From Pelagibacterium lacus (GTDB lineage Bacteria > Pseudomonadota > Alphaproteobacteria > Rhizobiales > Devosiaceae), in assembly GCF_003345525.1 (NCBI RefSeq), contig NZ_QQNH01000007.1, positions 62,001-126,000 on the forward strand: DNA of 64,000 bases, read 5' to 3'. The notes under the pieces were generated by a model, which saw nothing but the letters and a program-made list of their open reading frames with translations, was not told the origin of the DNA and searched no databases. A program made the position numbers and the translations under genes. Numbering within the stretch: position 1 is the first letter of the stretch; the number at the start of each line of letters is the position of its first letter. Positions 31,363-39,832 of the stretch are shown piece after piece.

Positions 31363-31383
31363 CGGGCGCTGGACAAGCGCCCG
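31363..31383 (+). other. Intercistronic hairpin between clpP and clpX
   Basis: CGGGCGCT (31363-31370) pairs with AGCGCCCG (31376-31383) over a 5-nt loop. There is no U-tract, so it may protect the clpP 3' end rather than stop transcription fully. Confidence 0.5.
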
Positions 31384-31511
31384 TGCCGATTGCACGCTAG
31401 CGAATCGATCATTATGGTCGAAGAGGATTACAATTTTTTCACGCGCCTTCGGCTAGCGTTTGAAATCGGCGAAAAAGAACCAAGCGTTTGCAACGCTTCT
31501 GGAGTTGCTAG

Positions 31512-32789
31512 ATGTCCAAGGAAAATTCGAGCGGAGAATCCTCCAAGAACACGCTTTACTGCTCGTTCTGCGGGAAATCCCAACACGAAGTCCGCAAGCT
31601 GATCGCCGGACCCACCGTATTCATCTGCGATGAATGCGTGGAACTTTGCATGGACATCATCCGCGAGGAATCCAAAACCTCGATGGTCAAGTCCGCAGAT
31701 GGCGTGCCGAGCCCGGCCGATATCTGCAAAGTGCTCGACGATTACGTCATCGGCCAGCGCCGCGCCAAGCGGGTGCTCTCGGTGGCGGTGCACAATCACT
31801 ACAAGCGCCTGCACCACGCGACCAAGAACCAGGATGTGGAACTCTCCAAGTCCAACATCCTGCTGATCGGTCCGACCGGCTGCGGCAAGACGCTGCTGGC
31901 CCAGACGCTGGCACGCATCCTCGACGTGCCGTTCACCATGGCCGACGCCACGACGCTCACCGAAGCGGGCTATGTCGGCGAGGATGTCGAGAACATCATA
32001 TTGAAGCTCTTGCAGGCCGCCGACTACAATGTGGACAAGGCGCAGCGCGGCATCGTCTATATCGACGAGGTCGACAAGATTTCCCGCAAGTCCGACAACC
32101 CCTCGATCACCCGCGACGTGTCGGGCGAGGGCGTGCAGCAGGCGCTTCTGAAGATCATGGAAGGCACCGTCGCTTCGGTTCCGCCCCAGGGCGGCCGCAA
32201 GCATCCGCAGCAGGAATTCCTGCAGGTGGACACCACCAATATCCTCTTCATCTGCGGTGGTGCGTTCGCGGGGCTGGAAAAGGTCATCGCCGCGCGCGGT
32301 GAAGGGTCGTCCATCGGCTTTACGGCGGCGGTCAAGGACCCGCAGGACCGGCGCGTGGGCGATGTGCTGGCCGAGGTCGAGCCCGAGGACATGGTCCGCT
32401 TCGGCCTGATCCCGGAATTCATCGGCCGCCTGCCGGTGATCGCGACCCTCGAAGACCTCGACGAGGATGCGCTGGTGCAGATCCTGTCCGAACCCAAGAA
32501 CGCGCTGGTGCGCCAGTATGCCCGGCTGTTCGAGATGGAAGACGTCAAGCTGACCTTCCACGAGGACGCGCTCAAGGCTATCGCCCGCCAGGCGATCGCC
32601 CGCAAGACCGGCGCGCGCGGATTGCGTTCCATCCTCGAGGCCATCCTGCTCGACACCATGTATGACCTGCCCATGCTGGAAGGCGTGGAGGAAGTGGTGA
32701 TCAGCCAGGAAGTGGTCGAGAACCGGGACGTGCGACCGCTCTACATCTACTCCGAGCGCGCCAAGGAAGACATGAAGTCCGGAGCCTGA
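31512..32789 (+). CDS. clpX: ATP-dependent Clp protease ATP-binding subunit ClpX
   Basis: AAA+ unfoldase that feeds ClpP; in alphaproteobacteria it drives cell-cycle protein turnover. The product is 425 residues. The N-terminal zinc-binding domain has C17, C20, C39 and C42. Walker A is GPTGCGKT and Walker B is [14 protein letters not shown] precedes ATG 31512. It ends at a GAAA-loop terminator. Confidence 0.97.
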   Translation: MSKENSSGESSKNTLYCSFCGKSQHEVRKLIAGPTVFICDECVELCMDIIREESKTSMVKSADGVPSPADICKVLDDYVIGQRRAKRVLSVAVHNHYKRLHHATKNQDVELSKSNILLIGPTGCGKTLLAQTLARILDVPFTMADATTLTEAGYVGEDVENIILKLLQAADYNVDKAQRGIVYIDEVDKISRKSDNPSITRDVSGEGVQQALLKIMEGTVASVPPQGGRKHPQQEFLQVDTTNILFICGGAFAGLEKVIAARGEGSSIGFTAAVKDPQDRRVGDVLAEVEPEDMVRFGLIPEFIGRLPVIATLEDLDEDALVQILSEPKNALVRQYARLFEMEDVKLTFHEDALKAIARQAIARKTGARGLRSILEAILLDTMYDLPMLEGVEEVVISQEVVENRDVRPLYIYSERAKEDMKSGA

Positions 32790-32812
32790 GGCTTCGGATC
32801 GGCAAAAACGGG

Positions 32813-32838
32813 GCCCGGCGGAAACGCCGGGCTTTTTT
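32813..32838 (+). terminator. Rho-independent terminator after clpX
   Basis: GCCCGGCG (32813-32820), GAAA tetraloop, CGCCGGGC (32825-32832), then TTTTTT. Confidence 0.93.
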
Positions 32839-32950
32839 GTTGCGGCCGGGATGTGGAACGGGTGCGGCGAGGGCGCTTCTGCACATTGTTTGCCGTCCCG
32901 TCCCTTGCTAAGCTGGAAAAGGCCCGGGCGCCAAAAGGGGATGGAAATCG

Positions 32951-33337
32951 ATGAGACGTTTGACCGTGACGCTGCCTCTCGTGTTCGCAATGGCAATGGG
33001 AGCGGCATCTCCCATCGCGGCCCAGCCCCAGTCCAAGCTGGTGTCGGGCCTCGACAAGCAGACCGTCCAGGCAATCTGGTGCAGCTCGCTGTTCTTCGAG
33101 AACTCGTTCTTCTTTGACGAAGGCAGCGACGAAGCCCTCAATTATGAGGACATGGCCTTCGATCTCGGGGAGCGCATCGACACCATATTGCGCGACGATC
33201 ACAATCTCCGCAAGGAAGAGATCGACGAGATCTGGTCCCTGTTCGACGACGGAGCCTATGCCCTCAACGTCGACGACCAGGCGAGCTTCGACGCGCAGTT
33301 GCAGACCTGCGAGAATGGCTATGCCGCGCTGCTTTAG
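32951..33337 (+). CDS. Secreted hypothetical protein, first of a tandem pair
   Basis: A 128-residue protein with a clear Sec signal peptide (MRRLTVTL..., cleavage likely after SPIAA). The mature part has two cysteines (AIWCSSLFFENSFF and LQTCENGY) that could form a disulfide in the periplasm. The shared block QSKLVSGLDKQTVQAIWCSSLFF recurs in the next gene, so the two are paralogues. No known family is recognised. GGGGATGG precedes ATG 32951. Its 3' end overlaps the next gene. Confidence 0.75.
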   Translation: MRRLTVTLPLVFAMAMGAASPIAAQPQSKLVSGLDKQTVQAIWCSSLFFENSFFFDEGSDEALNYEDMAFDLGERIDTILRDDHNLRKEEIDEIWSLFDDGAYALNVDDQASFDAQLQTCENGYAALL

Positions 33338-33737
33338 GCCGCAGGCAGCACGCCCGATCCTCGTGGCCGCCCTGCTTGTCGGGGCGACGTGGCCCGCCGC
33401 CGCGTTCGGCCAGCCCGAGAGCAAGCTCGTCCGCGGGCTGGACAAGCCGACCATTGCCGCCATGTGGTGTAGCGCGCTGTTCTTCGAGGAGTCGTTCTGG
33501 CACGACGAGGGATCGGACTGGTCGTATTACTATGACGATCTGGCCTATATCCTCGAAAACGACCTCCATGACGGCCTCATGGAGGCCGGGCTCGGCGAGG
33601 CCGAGATCGACGAGGCCTGGGCGATTTTCGACGATGCCGCCATGGCCTTGAGCGAAAGCGACGAGGCCGGTTTCCTGGCCCAGCTCGAAGCCTGCGAGGA
33701 CGCACACGGCCACCTGACCCCCGCTCCCAAGAGCTGA
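33321..33737 (+). CDS. Secreted hypothetical protein, second of a tandem pair
   Basis: A 138-residue paralogue of the preceding gene. It has a signal peptide (ILVAALLVGATWPAAAFG), then the shared block ESKLVRGLDKPTIAAMWCS, an acidic middle rich in Asp, Glu and Tyr, and the second conserved Cys (LEACEDAHG). The gene starts inside the end of its neighbour in another frame (ATG 33321; ATG 33315 also possible), an overlap of 17-23 nt that couples translation. The function is unknown. Confidence 0.7.
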   Translation: MPRCFRPQAARPILVAALLVGATWPAAAFGQPESKLVRGLDKPTIAAMWCSALFFEESFWHDEGSDWSYYYDDLAYILENDLHDGLMEAGLGEAEIDEAWAIFDDAAMALSESDEAGFLAQLEACEDAHGHLTPAPKS

Positions 33738-33794
33738 CCCGAGGCCAAGGCGCCGCCTCTGCCGCCTTCGGTGGAGGAAATCGGGGATGCCGAG

Positions 33795-33822
33795 CTTGTG
33801 GTGCAGCGATATTGCCCTATCT
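33795..33822 (+). promoter_or_regulatory. Possible lon promoter
   Basis: CTTGTG (33795-33800) and CTATCT (33817-33822) with a 16-nt spacer resemble the alphaproteobacterial housekeeping pattern CTTGAC-N17-CTATAT. A sigma32-type box was not found. Confidence 0.3.
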
Positions 33823-33944
33823 TAGAGAGCGAAGAGTCGCTTCGGTTAGCCAATCCCTAACGGACTGGGCGCACACTGAACGACAACACTACTAGAGTTG
33901 CCGGCCTCCTCCTCCCCCGTTCCGGCAACGCGAAAGGATAATAC

Positions 33945-36380
33945 ATGTCCGAGACACCCAACCAGGCCGTCGAATTTGACCGTGAAAAGGTGTATCCGGT
34001 TCTGCCGCTTCGCGACATCGTGGTTTTCCCCTCGATGATCGTCCCGCTGTTCGTGGGCCGCGAAAAGTCCGTGCGGGCGCTCGAAGAGGTCATGCGCGAG
34101 GACAAGCATATTCTGGTCGTCACCCAGAAGAACGCCCAGGAAGACGATCCGGCGCCTGACGCCATCTACGAGATCGGGACCATCGCGTCCGTGCTCCAAC
34201 TCCTCAAGCTGCCGGACGGGACCGTCAAGGTTCTGGTTGAGGGCCTGCATCGCGCCAGGATCGATCAATACGTTCAGACCGAGAACTATTTCGAGGCGCA
34301 GGCCGAGCCCCTGCCTGTCGAGGGGCACGATGCCGTCGAGGCCGAGGCCTTGGCGCGTTCGGCGATGAACGAGTTCGAAAACTACGTCAAGCTCAACAAG
34401 AAGATCTCGTCCGAGGTCGTGGCGGCCGTTACCCAGATCGAGGATCATTCCAAGCTGGCCGACACCATCGCCAGCCATCTGGCGGTGAAGATTGCCGACA
34501 AGCAGGACGTTTTATCGACGCCTTCGGTGACCGAGCGGCTGGAACGCGTGCTCGGCCTGATGGAAGGCGAGATCGGCGTGTTGCAGGTGGAAAAGCGCAT
34601 CCGCAGCCGTGTCAAGCGACAGATGGAGAAGACCCAGCGCGAATATTACCTCAACGAGCAGATGAAGGCGATCCAGAAGGAGCTGGGCGACGGCGAGGAC
34701 GGCACCAACGAGCTGCAGGAGCTCGAGGAGCGCATCGCCAAGACCCGGCTGTCCAAGGAAGCCCGGACCAAGGCCGATGCCGAGCTCAAGAAGCTCAAGC
34801 AGATGAGCCCCATGTCGGCGGAAGCGACCGTGGTGCGCAACTATCTCGACTGGATGCTCAACCTGCCCTGGGGCAAGAAGACCAAGGTCAAGCGCGATCT
34901 CAAATATGCCGAGGACGTGCTCGAGACCGATCACTACGGGCTCGAGAAGGTCAAGGAGCGCATCATCGAGTATCTCGCCGTGCAGAGCCGCACCGGCAAG
35001 CTCAAGGGCCCGATCCTGTGCCTGGTCGGCCCTCCGGGCGTCGGCAAGACCTCGCTGGCCCGTTCGATCGCCAAGGCGACCGGGCGCGAATATGTGCGCA
35101 TGAGCCTGGGCGGGGTTCGGGACGAAGCGGAAATCCGCGGCCACCGGCGGACCTATATCGGGTCGATGCCCGGCAAGGTCATCCAGTCGCTCAAGAAGGC
35201 AGGCAAAGCCAATCCCCTGTTCCTGCTCGACGAGATCGACAAGATGGGCCAGGACTTCCGTGGCGATCCGTCTTCGGCGTTGCTCGAAGTGCTCGATCCC
35301 GAGCAGAATTCGAGCTTCAACGACCATTACCTCGAGGTCGATTTCGACCTGTCCGACGTGATGTTCGTGACCACGGCCAATACGCTCAATATTCCGGGCC
35401 CGTTGCTCGACCGCATGGAGATCATCCGTCTCTCGGGCTATACGGACGAGGAAAAGTGGGAAATCGCCCGCCGTCACCTCATCCCGGAAAGCCTCAAGGA
35501 GCACGGTCTGCGCGCCGAGGAGTTCGAACTGCCGGACGAAAGCCTGCAATTGCTCACGCGGCGCTATACGCGTGAGGCGGGCGTCCGCAGCCTCAAGCGC
35601 GAGATCGCCAATCTGATGCGCAAGGCGGTCAAGGAGATCCTCCTGACCGACAAGAAGAAGATCGTCGTGACCCAGGATGTGGTCGAAGACTATCTCGGTG
35701 CGCCACGCTTCCGCTATGGCGAAAGCGAGACCGAGCCGCAGGTGGGCGTCGTCACGGGGCTGGCCTGGACCTCGGTCGGGGGCGAGTTGTTGACCATCGA
35801 AGGCATCATGAGCCCCGGCAAGGGCAAGATGACCGTCACGGGCAACCTCAAGGACGTGATGAAGGAGTCGATTTCCGCGGCCGCGACCTATGTCCGCGCC
35901 CGTGCCATCGAGTTCGGCATCAAGCCGCCCCTGTTCGAGAAGCGGGACATTCACGTCCACGTTCCCGAGGGAGCGACCCCCAAGGACGGCCCCTCGGCCG
36001 GCATCGGGATGGCTACGGCCATCGTCTCGGTGATGACCGGCATCGCGGTTCGCAACGATGTTGCCATGACCGGCGAGATCACGCTGCGGGGCAGGGTGCT
36101 GCCCATCGGCGGGCTGAAGGAAAAGCTGCTGGCGGCTTTGCGCGGCGGGATCAAGAAGGTCCTGATCCCCGAAGAGAACGTCAAGGATCTCAAGGAGATC
36201 CCCGACAACGTCAAGCAGGGGCTGGAGATCGTCCCGGTGAGCCGCATGGGCGAGGTGCTCAAGCACGCCCTTGTGGAAATGCCCGAGCCGATCGAATGGA
36301 ACTTCGAGGAAGCCGACGCCAAGGCCCTGGCCGAAAAGCCTGCCGAAGGCGACGACGCCGGCGCGGCTCTGCCGCACTGA
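33945..36380 (+). CDS. lon: ATP-dependent protease Lon
   Basis: Homo-oligomeric AAA+ protease for misfolded and regulatory proteins. The product is 811 residues, the normal length for LonA. It has an N-terminal substrate-binding domain, Walker [10 protein letters not shown], and a C-terminal protease domain with the Ser-Lys dyad S684 ([10 protein letters not shown]) and K727 (GGLKEK). AAGGA precedes ATG 33945. It is followed by a strong terminator and then hup, a standard clpX-lon-hup order apart from the two secreted paralogues between clpX and lon. Confidence 0.97.
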   Translation: MSETPNQAVEFDREKVYPVLPLRDIVVFPSMIVPLFVGREKSVRALEEVMREDKHILVVTQKNAQEDDPAPDAIYEIGTIASVLQLLKLPDGTVKVLVEGLHRARIDQYVQTENYFEAQAEPLPVEGHDAVEAEALARSAMNEFENYVKLNKKISSEVVAAVTQIEDHSKLADTIASHLAVKIADKQDVLSTPSVTERLERVLGLMEGEIGVLQVEKRIRSRVKRQMEKTQREYYLNEQMKAIQKELGDGEDGTNELQELEERIAKTRLSKEARTKADAELKKLKQMSPMSAEATVVRNYLDWMLNLPWGKKTKVKRDLKYAEDVLETDHYGLEKVKERIIEYLAVQSRTGKLKGPILCLVGPPGVGKTSLARSIAKATGREYVRMSLGGVRDEAEIRGHRRTYIGSMPGKVIQSLKKAGKANPLFLLDEIDKMGQDFRGDPSSALLEVLDPEQNSSFNDHYLEVDFDLSDVMFVTTANTLNIPGPLLDRMEIIRLSGYTDEEKWEIARRHLIPESLKEHGLRAEEFELPDESLQLLTRRYTREAGVRSLKREIANLMRKAVKEILLTDKKKIVVTQDVVEDYLGAPRFRYGESETEPQVGVVTGLAWTSVGGELLTIEGIMSPGKGKMTVTGNLKDVMKESISAAATYVRARAIEFGIKPPLFEKRDIHVHVPEGATPKDGPSAGIGMATAIVSVMTGIAVRNDVAMTGEITLRGRVLPIGGLKEKLLAALRGGIKKVLIPEENVKDLKEIPDNVKQGLEIVPVSRMGEVLKHALVEMPEPIEWNFEEADAKALAEKPAEGDDAGAALPH

Positions 36381-36693
36381 CGGCGCGCAGCGCCCAAGCG
36401 CGTGAACGCTCACACCATACGGCGCCCCTCGGGGCGCCGTATTTGTTTGCAGGGGATCGCCTGCTGATTCGCCCCGGATATCGGCGGGCGCCGTGCGTGG
36501 AATCGTCAAAGAAGGCGAAGGGGACTCATTGCCGCCGCAATTGCCTTCAGCGAGCGGAATTATCCCCAATTTGGTACGGGGAACCGCGCAAAACCGGCGG
36601 TTTTCCTTGCTTTTGCGCCGGAATCGTAAAAGGGTGGTGCCGCTTCCGCTCGTCCCTTATTTCCGGATGGGCATATCATTGTGAGGAAACGCT
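36381..36693. other. Intergenic region between lon and hup
   Basis: No gene seen. It contains the lon terminator (36417-36448) and, nearer to hup, a small hairpin AAAACC-GGC-GGTTTT at 36590-36604 that may lie in the hup leader. The hup promoter should lie after 36450; I could not fix it. Confidence 0.5.
36417..36448 (+). terminator. Rho-independent terminator after lon
   Basis: A 12-bp stem ATACGGCGCCCC (36417-36428) with GGGGCGCCGTAT (36431-36442) around TC, followed by a T-rich run. Confidence 0.9.
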
Positions 36694-36966
36694 ATGAACA
36701 AGAACGATCTGAGCGCGGCTGTCGCCGAGAAGGCCGATCTCACCAAGGCCCAGGCGGCAGCGGCTGTGGATGCGGTTTTTGATGCCATCACATCGGCACT
36801 CAAGAATGGCGATGAAGTGCGCCTGGTGGGTTTCGGCACGTTCGCTGCCTCCCAGCGCAAGGCCACCAAAGGTCGCAACCCGGCAACCGGCGCCGAAATC
36901 GACATCCCGGCTTCGACCCAGCCCAAGTTCAAGGCCGGCAAGGGTCTCAAGGATGCTTTGAACTAA
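36694..36966 (+). CDS. hupB: DNA-binding protein HU
   Basis: Nucleoid-associated histone-like protein of 90 residues. The DNA-binding arm signature [14 protein letters not shown] is present, with the usual N-terminus [21 protein letters not shown] precedes ATG 36694. It is monocistronic. Confidence 0.96.
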   Translation: MNKNDLSAAVAEKADLTKAQAAAAVDAVFDAITSALKNGDEVRLVGFGTFAASQRKATKGRNPATGAEIDIPASTQPKFKAGKGLKDALN

Positions 36967-37010
36967 GCATTCTGCTTGGTTTTCGGACCGGCCCCGGATC
37001 GGATCCGGGG
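36963..37010 (+). terminator. Probable terminator region after hup
   Basis: Two stacked hairpins: a 7-bp stem (36963-36969 with 36973-36979, two G-T pairs near the base) followed by TTTT, then a GC-rich 8-bp stem (36992-36999 with 37003-37010). Confidence 0.6.
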
Positions 37011-37109
37011 TCTTTCCATTTCCGGCCTCGGGGCGGGCCTGCTATTGACGGGGCCGAGGTTTGCCCCTAATCAGGCCCCTCATTCGCACCCTGACGCTGG
37101 GCTGTGCGA

Positions 37110-37185
37110 GGGCGATTAGCTCAGTTGGTAGAGCGCCTCGTTTACACCGAGGATGTCGGCAGTTCGAGTCTGTCATCGCCCACCA
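37110..37185 (+). tRNA. tRNA-Val(UAC)
   Basis: 76-nt tRNA with encoded CCA. The acceptor stem is GGGCGAT with ATCGCCC. The anticodon stem CCTCG/CGAGG holds loop TTTACAC with anticodon TAC. The D-arm AGCTCAGTTGGTAGAGC and T-arm with GTTCGAGT are present. Confidence 0.96.
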
Positions 37186-37253
37186 TTTTTCCTGCTGTGT
37201 GGCCCTCGGCGGCCCGCGGTTGCAAAGCCGTCGCCTACCTGCGATATGGGGGC

Positions 37254-37556
37254 ATGGCAAACTCAGATGATGAATATGTGTACGACGACGCCACCGGCGA
37301 GTGGCGTCCGGCTTCGGAACTTGCTGTGCAAAGCGCGGCCGGGAACGAGGTCCGCGACGCGTCGGGCAATGTGCTCGCTGATGGCGACTCGGTTGTTCTG
37401 ATCAAGGACCTCAAGGTCAAGGGCGCGGGTCAGACCCTCAAGCAAGGCACGGTGATCCGGTCTATCCGCCTCACCGACAATCCCGATGAGATCGACTGTC
37501 GCCACGACACCATCAAGGGCCTGGTCCTCCGCACCGAGTTTGTCCGCAAGCGTTAG
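37254..37556 (+). CDS. PhnA-family (alkylphosphonate-utilisation-like) small protein
   Basis: A 100-residue protein whose C-terminal half matches the PhnA domain (NVLADGDSVVLIKDLKVKGAG, then EIDCRHD, LRTEFVRK). The zinc-ribbon cysteines found at the N-terminus of E. coli PhnA are absent; the N-terminus reads MANSDDEYVYDDATGEW instead. I recall this short form as common in alphaproteobacteria. The role in phosphonate use is doubtful and the function is best called unknown. The start is ATG 37254. Confidence 0.82.
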   Translation: MANSDDEYVYDDATGEWRPASELAVQSAAGNEVRDASGNVLADGDSVVLIKDLKVKGAGQTLKQGTVIRSIRLTDNPDEIDCRHDTIKGLVLRTEFVRKR

Positions 37557-37571
37557 GCCCCCCACGCCCGG

Positions 37572-38138
37572 TCAATGGGAATGACCGAGCGTGTGCATGA
37601 GGCGATTGGCCCAGCCGAAAATGGCGGCGGAGTGGGCGAGGTCTAGAATCTGCGCATCGTCCAGGCCTTCCCGGCGCAGGGCGGCCACGTGCTCGGGGGT
37701 TGCCGAAGGCGGGGTGATCGACAGCGCCTCGCAGAAATCGATGATGGCCCGGACCCTGGGGCTGTCGGGTTCGTGCAGCCCGAAGCGATAGATGCGCTCT
37801 ATCGTGTCGCTGTTGCCGGTCAACTGGATGAAACGCCGCGCATGGACCGAGGCGCAATAAACGCAGCCATTGATGCACGACGCGATCAGCGCGCCCAGTT
37901 CCCGCTCCGCCCGGTCGAGACCGCCTTCGACATACATGATGTCGTTGAACAGCCGTGTGCGCGTCACATAGGAATCCGGATCGTGCGCCAGCGTGCGGAC
38001 ATAGGGGGAAACCTTGCCGCTCGACGGCGTTACCTGCATGGCGGCCAATTGCTCGGGGGTTGCGTCGGCCAGTTCGACCGGCGGCATATAGGGCTCCCAG
38101 ACCAGGGTTTTGACCTTGAAATTGCTGACCTTGCTCAT
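37572..38138 (-). CDS. AhpD-like alkylhydroperoxidase domain protein
   Basis: A 188-residue carboxymuconolactone-decarboxylase-superfamily protein. The redox motif CVYCASVHARRF (CxxC with nearby His) is the AhpD-type peroxidase or disulfide centre. Length and N-terminus (VWEPYMPPVELADATPEQLAAM) resemble the Avi_7169-type family, which I recall as occurring paired with an Avi_7170-type CMD protein near peptide-type ABC transporters. It overlaps the upstream CMD gene by 4 nt and belongs to the accessory island. It may handle peroxide or thiol stress from flavin-dependent oxidation, which is an inference. Confidence 0.85.
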   Translation of the reverse strand: MSKVSNFKVKTLVWEPYMPPVELADATPEQLAAMQVTPSSGKVSPYVRTLAHDPDSYVTRTRLFNDIMYVEGGLDRAERELGALIASCINGCVYCASVHARRFIQLTGNSDTIERIYRFGLHEPDSPRVRAIIDFCEALSITPPSATPEHVAALRREGLDDAQILDLAHSAAIFGWANRLMHTLGHSH

Positions 38139-38620
38139 TGTCCAGCCTCCAGCAGCCGCAGCGTTGCGGCGATGCGAACCTCGAAATTGACGAATCCGAT
38201 CAGTTCGGACAGAGCCACCACCTCGGGCACGCTGACCCCGGCCGCGTTGAGCCGCAGCGTGTCGGCCCGGGTGCAGGCGCGCGGGGCGACGGTGATGAAA
38301 TCCACATGCCTGAGGATGGCCCGCAGCCGGGGATCGTCCGAGGGATATCCGCCGGCGACGATCAGATCGAGATCATCGCTGCCGCCCGCTTCCGCGAGGT
38401 GCTGGCGGTAATGGGCGGCAAGCGGCTCGTCGCCGTTCAGCCGCGCCATCCGCGCCGCAAGGGCGGCGCGCAAGGGCCGGCCCAGGCCGACATCGACCTC
38501 CGGCGCTAGCACCGCCGCGCGGCAGTCCTCGGTGCCGCCCACGAATTCGGGGCGCCGGGCGCGAAGCTCGGCCAGCGCCGGTCCCACCTCCAGCACCGCA
38601 TTCAGCGTATCGGTTGCCAT
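38135..38620 (-). CDS. CMD-family protein paired with the AhpD-like gene
   Basis: A 161-residue protein of the carboxymuconolactone decarboxylase superfamily fold. It has no CxxC; its conserved-looking part is DFITVAPRACTRADTLRLNAAGVSVPEVVALSEL. It resembles the Avi_7170-type CMD protein that pairs with the downstream AhpD-like protein. The start is ATG 38620. It is divergent from the cysteine desulfhydrase gene across a 70-100 bp AT-rich promoter region and translationally coupled to its partner (ATGA). Confidence 0.78.
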   Translation of the reverse strand: MATDTLNAVLEVGPALAELRARRPEFVGGTEDCRAAVLAPEVDVGLGRPLRAALAARMARLNGDEPLAAHYRQHLAEAGGSDDLDLIVAGGYPSDDPRLRAILRHVDFITVAPRACTRADTLRLNAAGVSVPEVVALSELIGFVNFEVRIAATLRLLEAGQ

Positions 38621-38673
38621 TTCTAACTGTTCCTCATATAATAGAACTGTGATCTTTTATTGTGCTGAAACTT

Positions 38674-38686
38674 AGCATGATATGCT
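38674..38686. promoter_or_regulatory. Palindrome in the CMD/desulfhydrase divergent promoter
   Basis: AGCAT (38674-38678) and ATGCT (38682-38686) with a 3-nt centre, in the only AT-rich stretch between two divergent genes. It is a possible regulator site; the LysR protein of the island is a candidate binder. Confidence 0.35.
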
Positions 38687-38719
38687 CATATGTGGCAAAT
38701 ATGTAGAATGATGGTGCGA

Positions 38720-39832
38720 ATGAGCTGCGCGATACCTTGCAGGACCCGCTCGGCGGATCGGCGCTGGGCCCAGCGGGCGATTGCCCTTTTGGAAGCCGAA
38801 GGGCGGCGCTCCGCCGACACCCATCTGGTGTCCGTGCCGATGCCGGCCTTTCCCGACCTCGGCTTTTATTTCAAGGATGAATCGGCCCATCCGACCGGCA
38901 GCCTCAAGCACCGGCTGGCACGGTCGCTGTTTCTCTACGGCATCTGCAACGGCAAGATTACCGAAGGGATCACCCTGACGGAAGCCTCGTCCGGGTCGAC
39001 GGCGGTGAGCGAGGCCTATTACGCGCGGCTGCTGGGTCTGCGCTTCGTCGCGGTGCTGCCGGCGACGACCAGCCGCAGCAAGATCGAGGCGATCGAGCAG
39101 CAGGGCGGCACGTGCCATTTCGTCGAGGATGGCGCCACCATCTATCACGAGGCGGCCCGCATCGCGGCGGAGACGGGCGGCTATTATCTCGACCAGTTCA
39201 CCTTCGCCGAGCGTGCCACCGATTGGCGCGGCAACAACAACATCGCCGAGTCGATCTTCCGGCAGATGGAGAGCGAGCCCTTCCATACCCCGAGCTGGAT
39301 CGTGGTCGGCGCCGGCACCGGCGGAACCTCGGCCACCATCGGCCGCTATATCCGCTATCGCAGCTATGCGACGCGCCTGCTGGTGCCGGACGTGGAGCAT
39401 TCGGCCTTTTTCGAGGGCTGGATATCGGGCAATGCCGAGGCCCGCTGTCCGACGCCGACCCGCATCGAGGGGGTCGGGCGCCCGCAGGTGGAAAAATCCT
39501 TCGTCCCGGAAGTGGTCGATGAAATGATCAAGGTGCCGGACGCGGCCTCGCTTGCCGCCATGCGGGTGCTTTCGCGGCTGCTCGGCCGGCGCGTGGGCGG
39601 CTCGAGCGGCACCAATTTCTTCGGCATGTGCTGGGCCGCCGACGGCATGCGCGCTCGGGGCGAAAGCGGCTCGCTCGTCACCCTGATCTGCGACAGTGGC
39701 GAGCGCTATGAACAGACCTATTACAACGACGCCTGGCTCATCGAGAACGGTCTCGACATCGCCCCTTTCGAGGCGATGATCGAAGATTTCCTGAAAGGCG
39801 GCGCGTTCCGGGAGCATTTACGGGCCCAGTGA
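38720..39832 (+). CDS. cds1: PLP-dependent L-cysteine desulfhydrase, Cds1 type
   Basis: Fold-type II PLP enzyme of about 370 residues. The PLP lysine is in [14 protein letters not shown] (K63 from ATG 38720), and the phosphate-binding loop is [13 protein letters not shown]. The blocks [30 protein letters not shown] and [22 protein letters not shown] closely match what I know of mycobacterial Cds1, which splits cysteine into sulfide, pyruvate and ammonia. Cysteine synthase normally reads SGSVKDR at the lysine. The start is uncertain among ATGs at 38690, 38708, 38711 and 38720. Its 3' end overlaps the convergent oxidoreductase gene by 15 nt. Confidence 0.85.
   Translation: MSCAIPCRTRSADRRWAQRAIALLEAEGRRSADTHLVSVPMPAFPDLGFYFKDESAHPTGSLKHRLARSLFLYGICNGKITEGITLTEASSGSTAVSEAYYARLLGLRFVAVLPATTSRSKIEAIEQQGGTCHFVEDGATIYHEAARIAAETGGYYLDQFTFAERATDWRGNNNIAESIFRQMESEPFHTPSWIVVGAGTGGTSATIGRYIRYRSYATRLLVPDVEHSAFFEGWISGNAEARCPTPTRIEGVGRPQVEKSFVPEVVDEMIKVPDAASLAAMRVLSRLLGRRVGGSSGTNFFGMCWAADGMRARGESGSLVTLICDSGERYEQTYYNDAWLIENGLDIAPFEAMIEDFLKGGAFREHLRAQ

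Noticed and set aside
34512-36569. 685-codon minus-strand open frame opposite lon
   Set aside because: Antisense shadow of lon; the sequence is low-complexity and has no family match, while lon is complete with all catalytic residues.
37110-37185. tRNA-Val as an integration site for the 37.6-51.8 kb island
   Set aside because: No integrase and no recognisable repeat of the tRNA 3' end at the far side of the island; the PhnA-like gene lies between.
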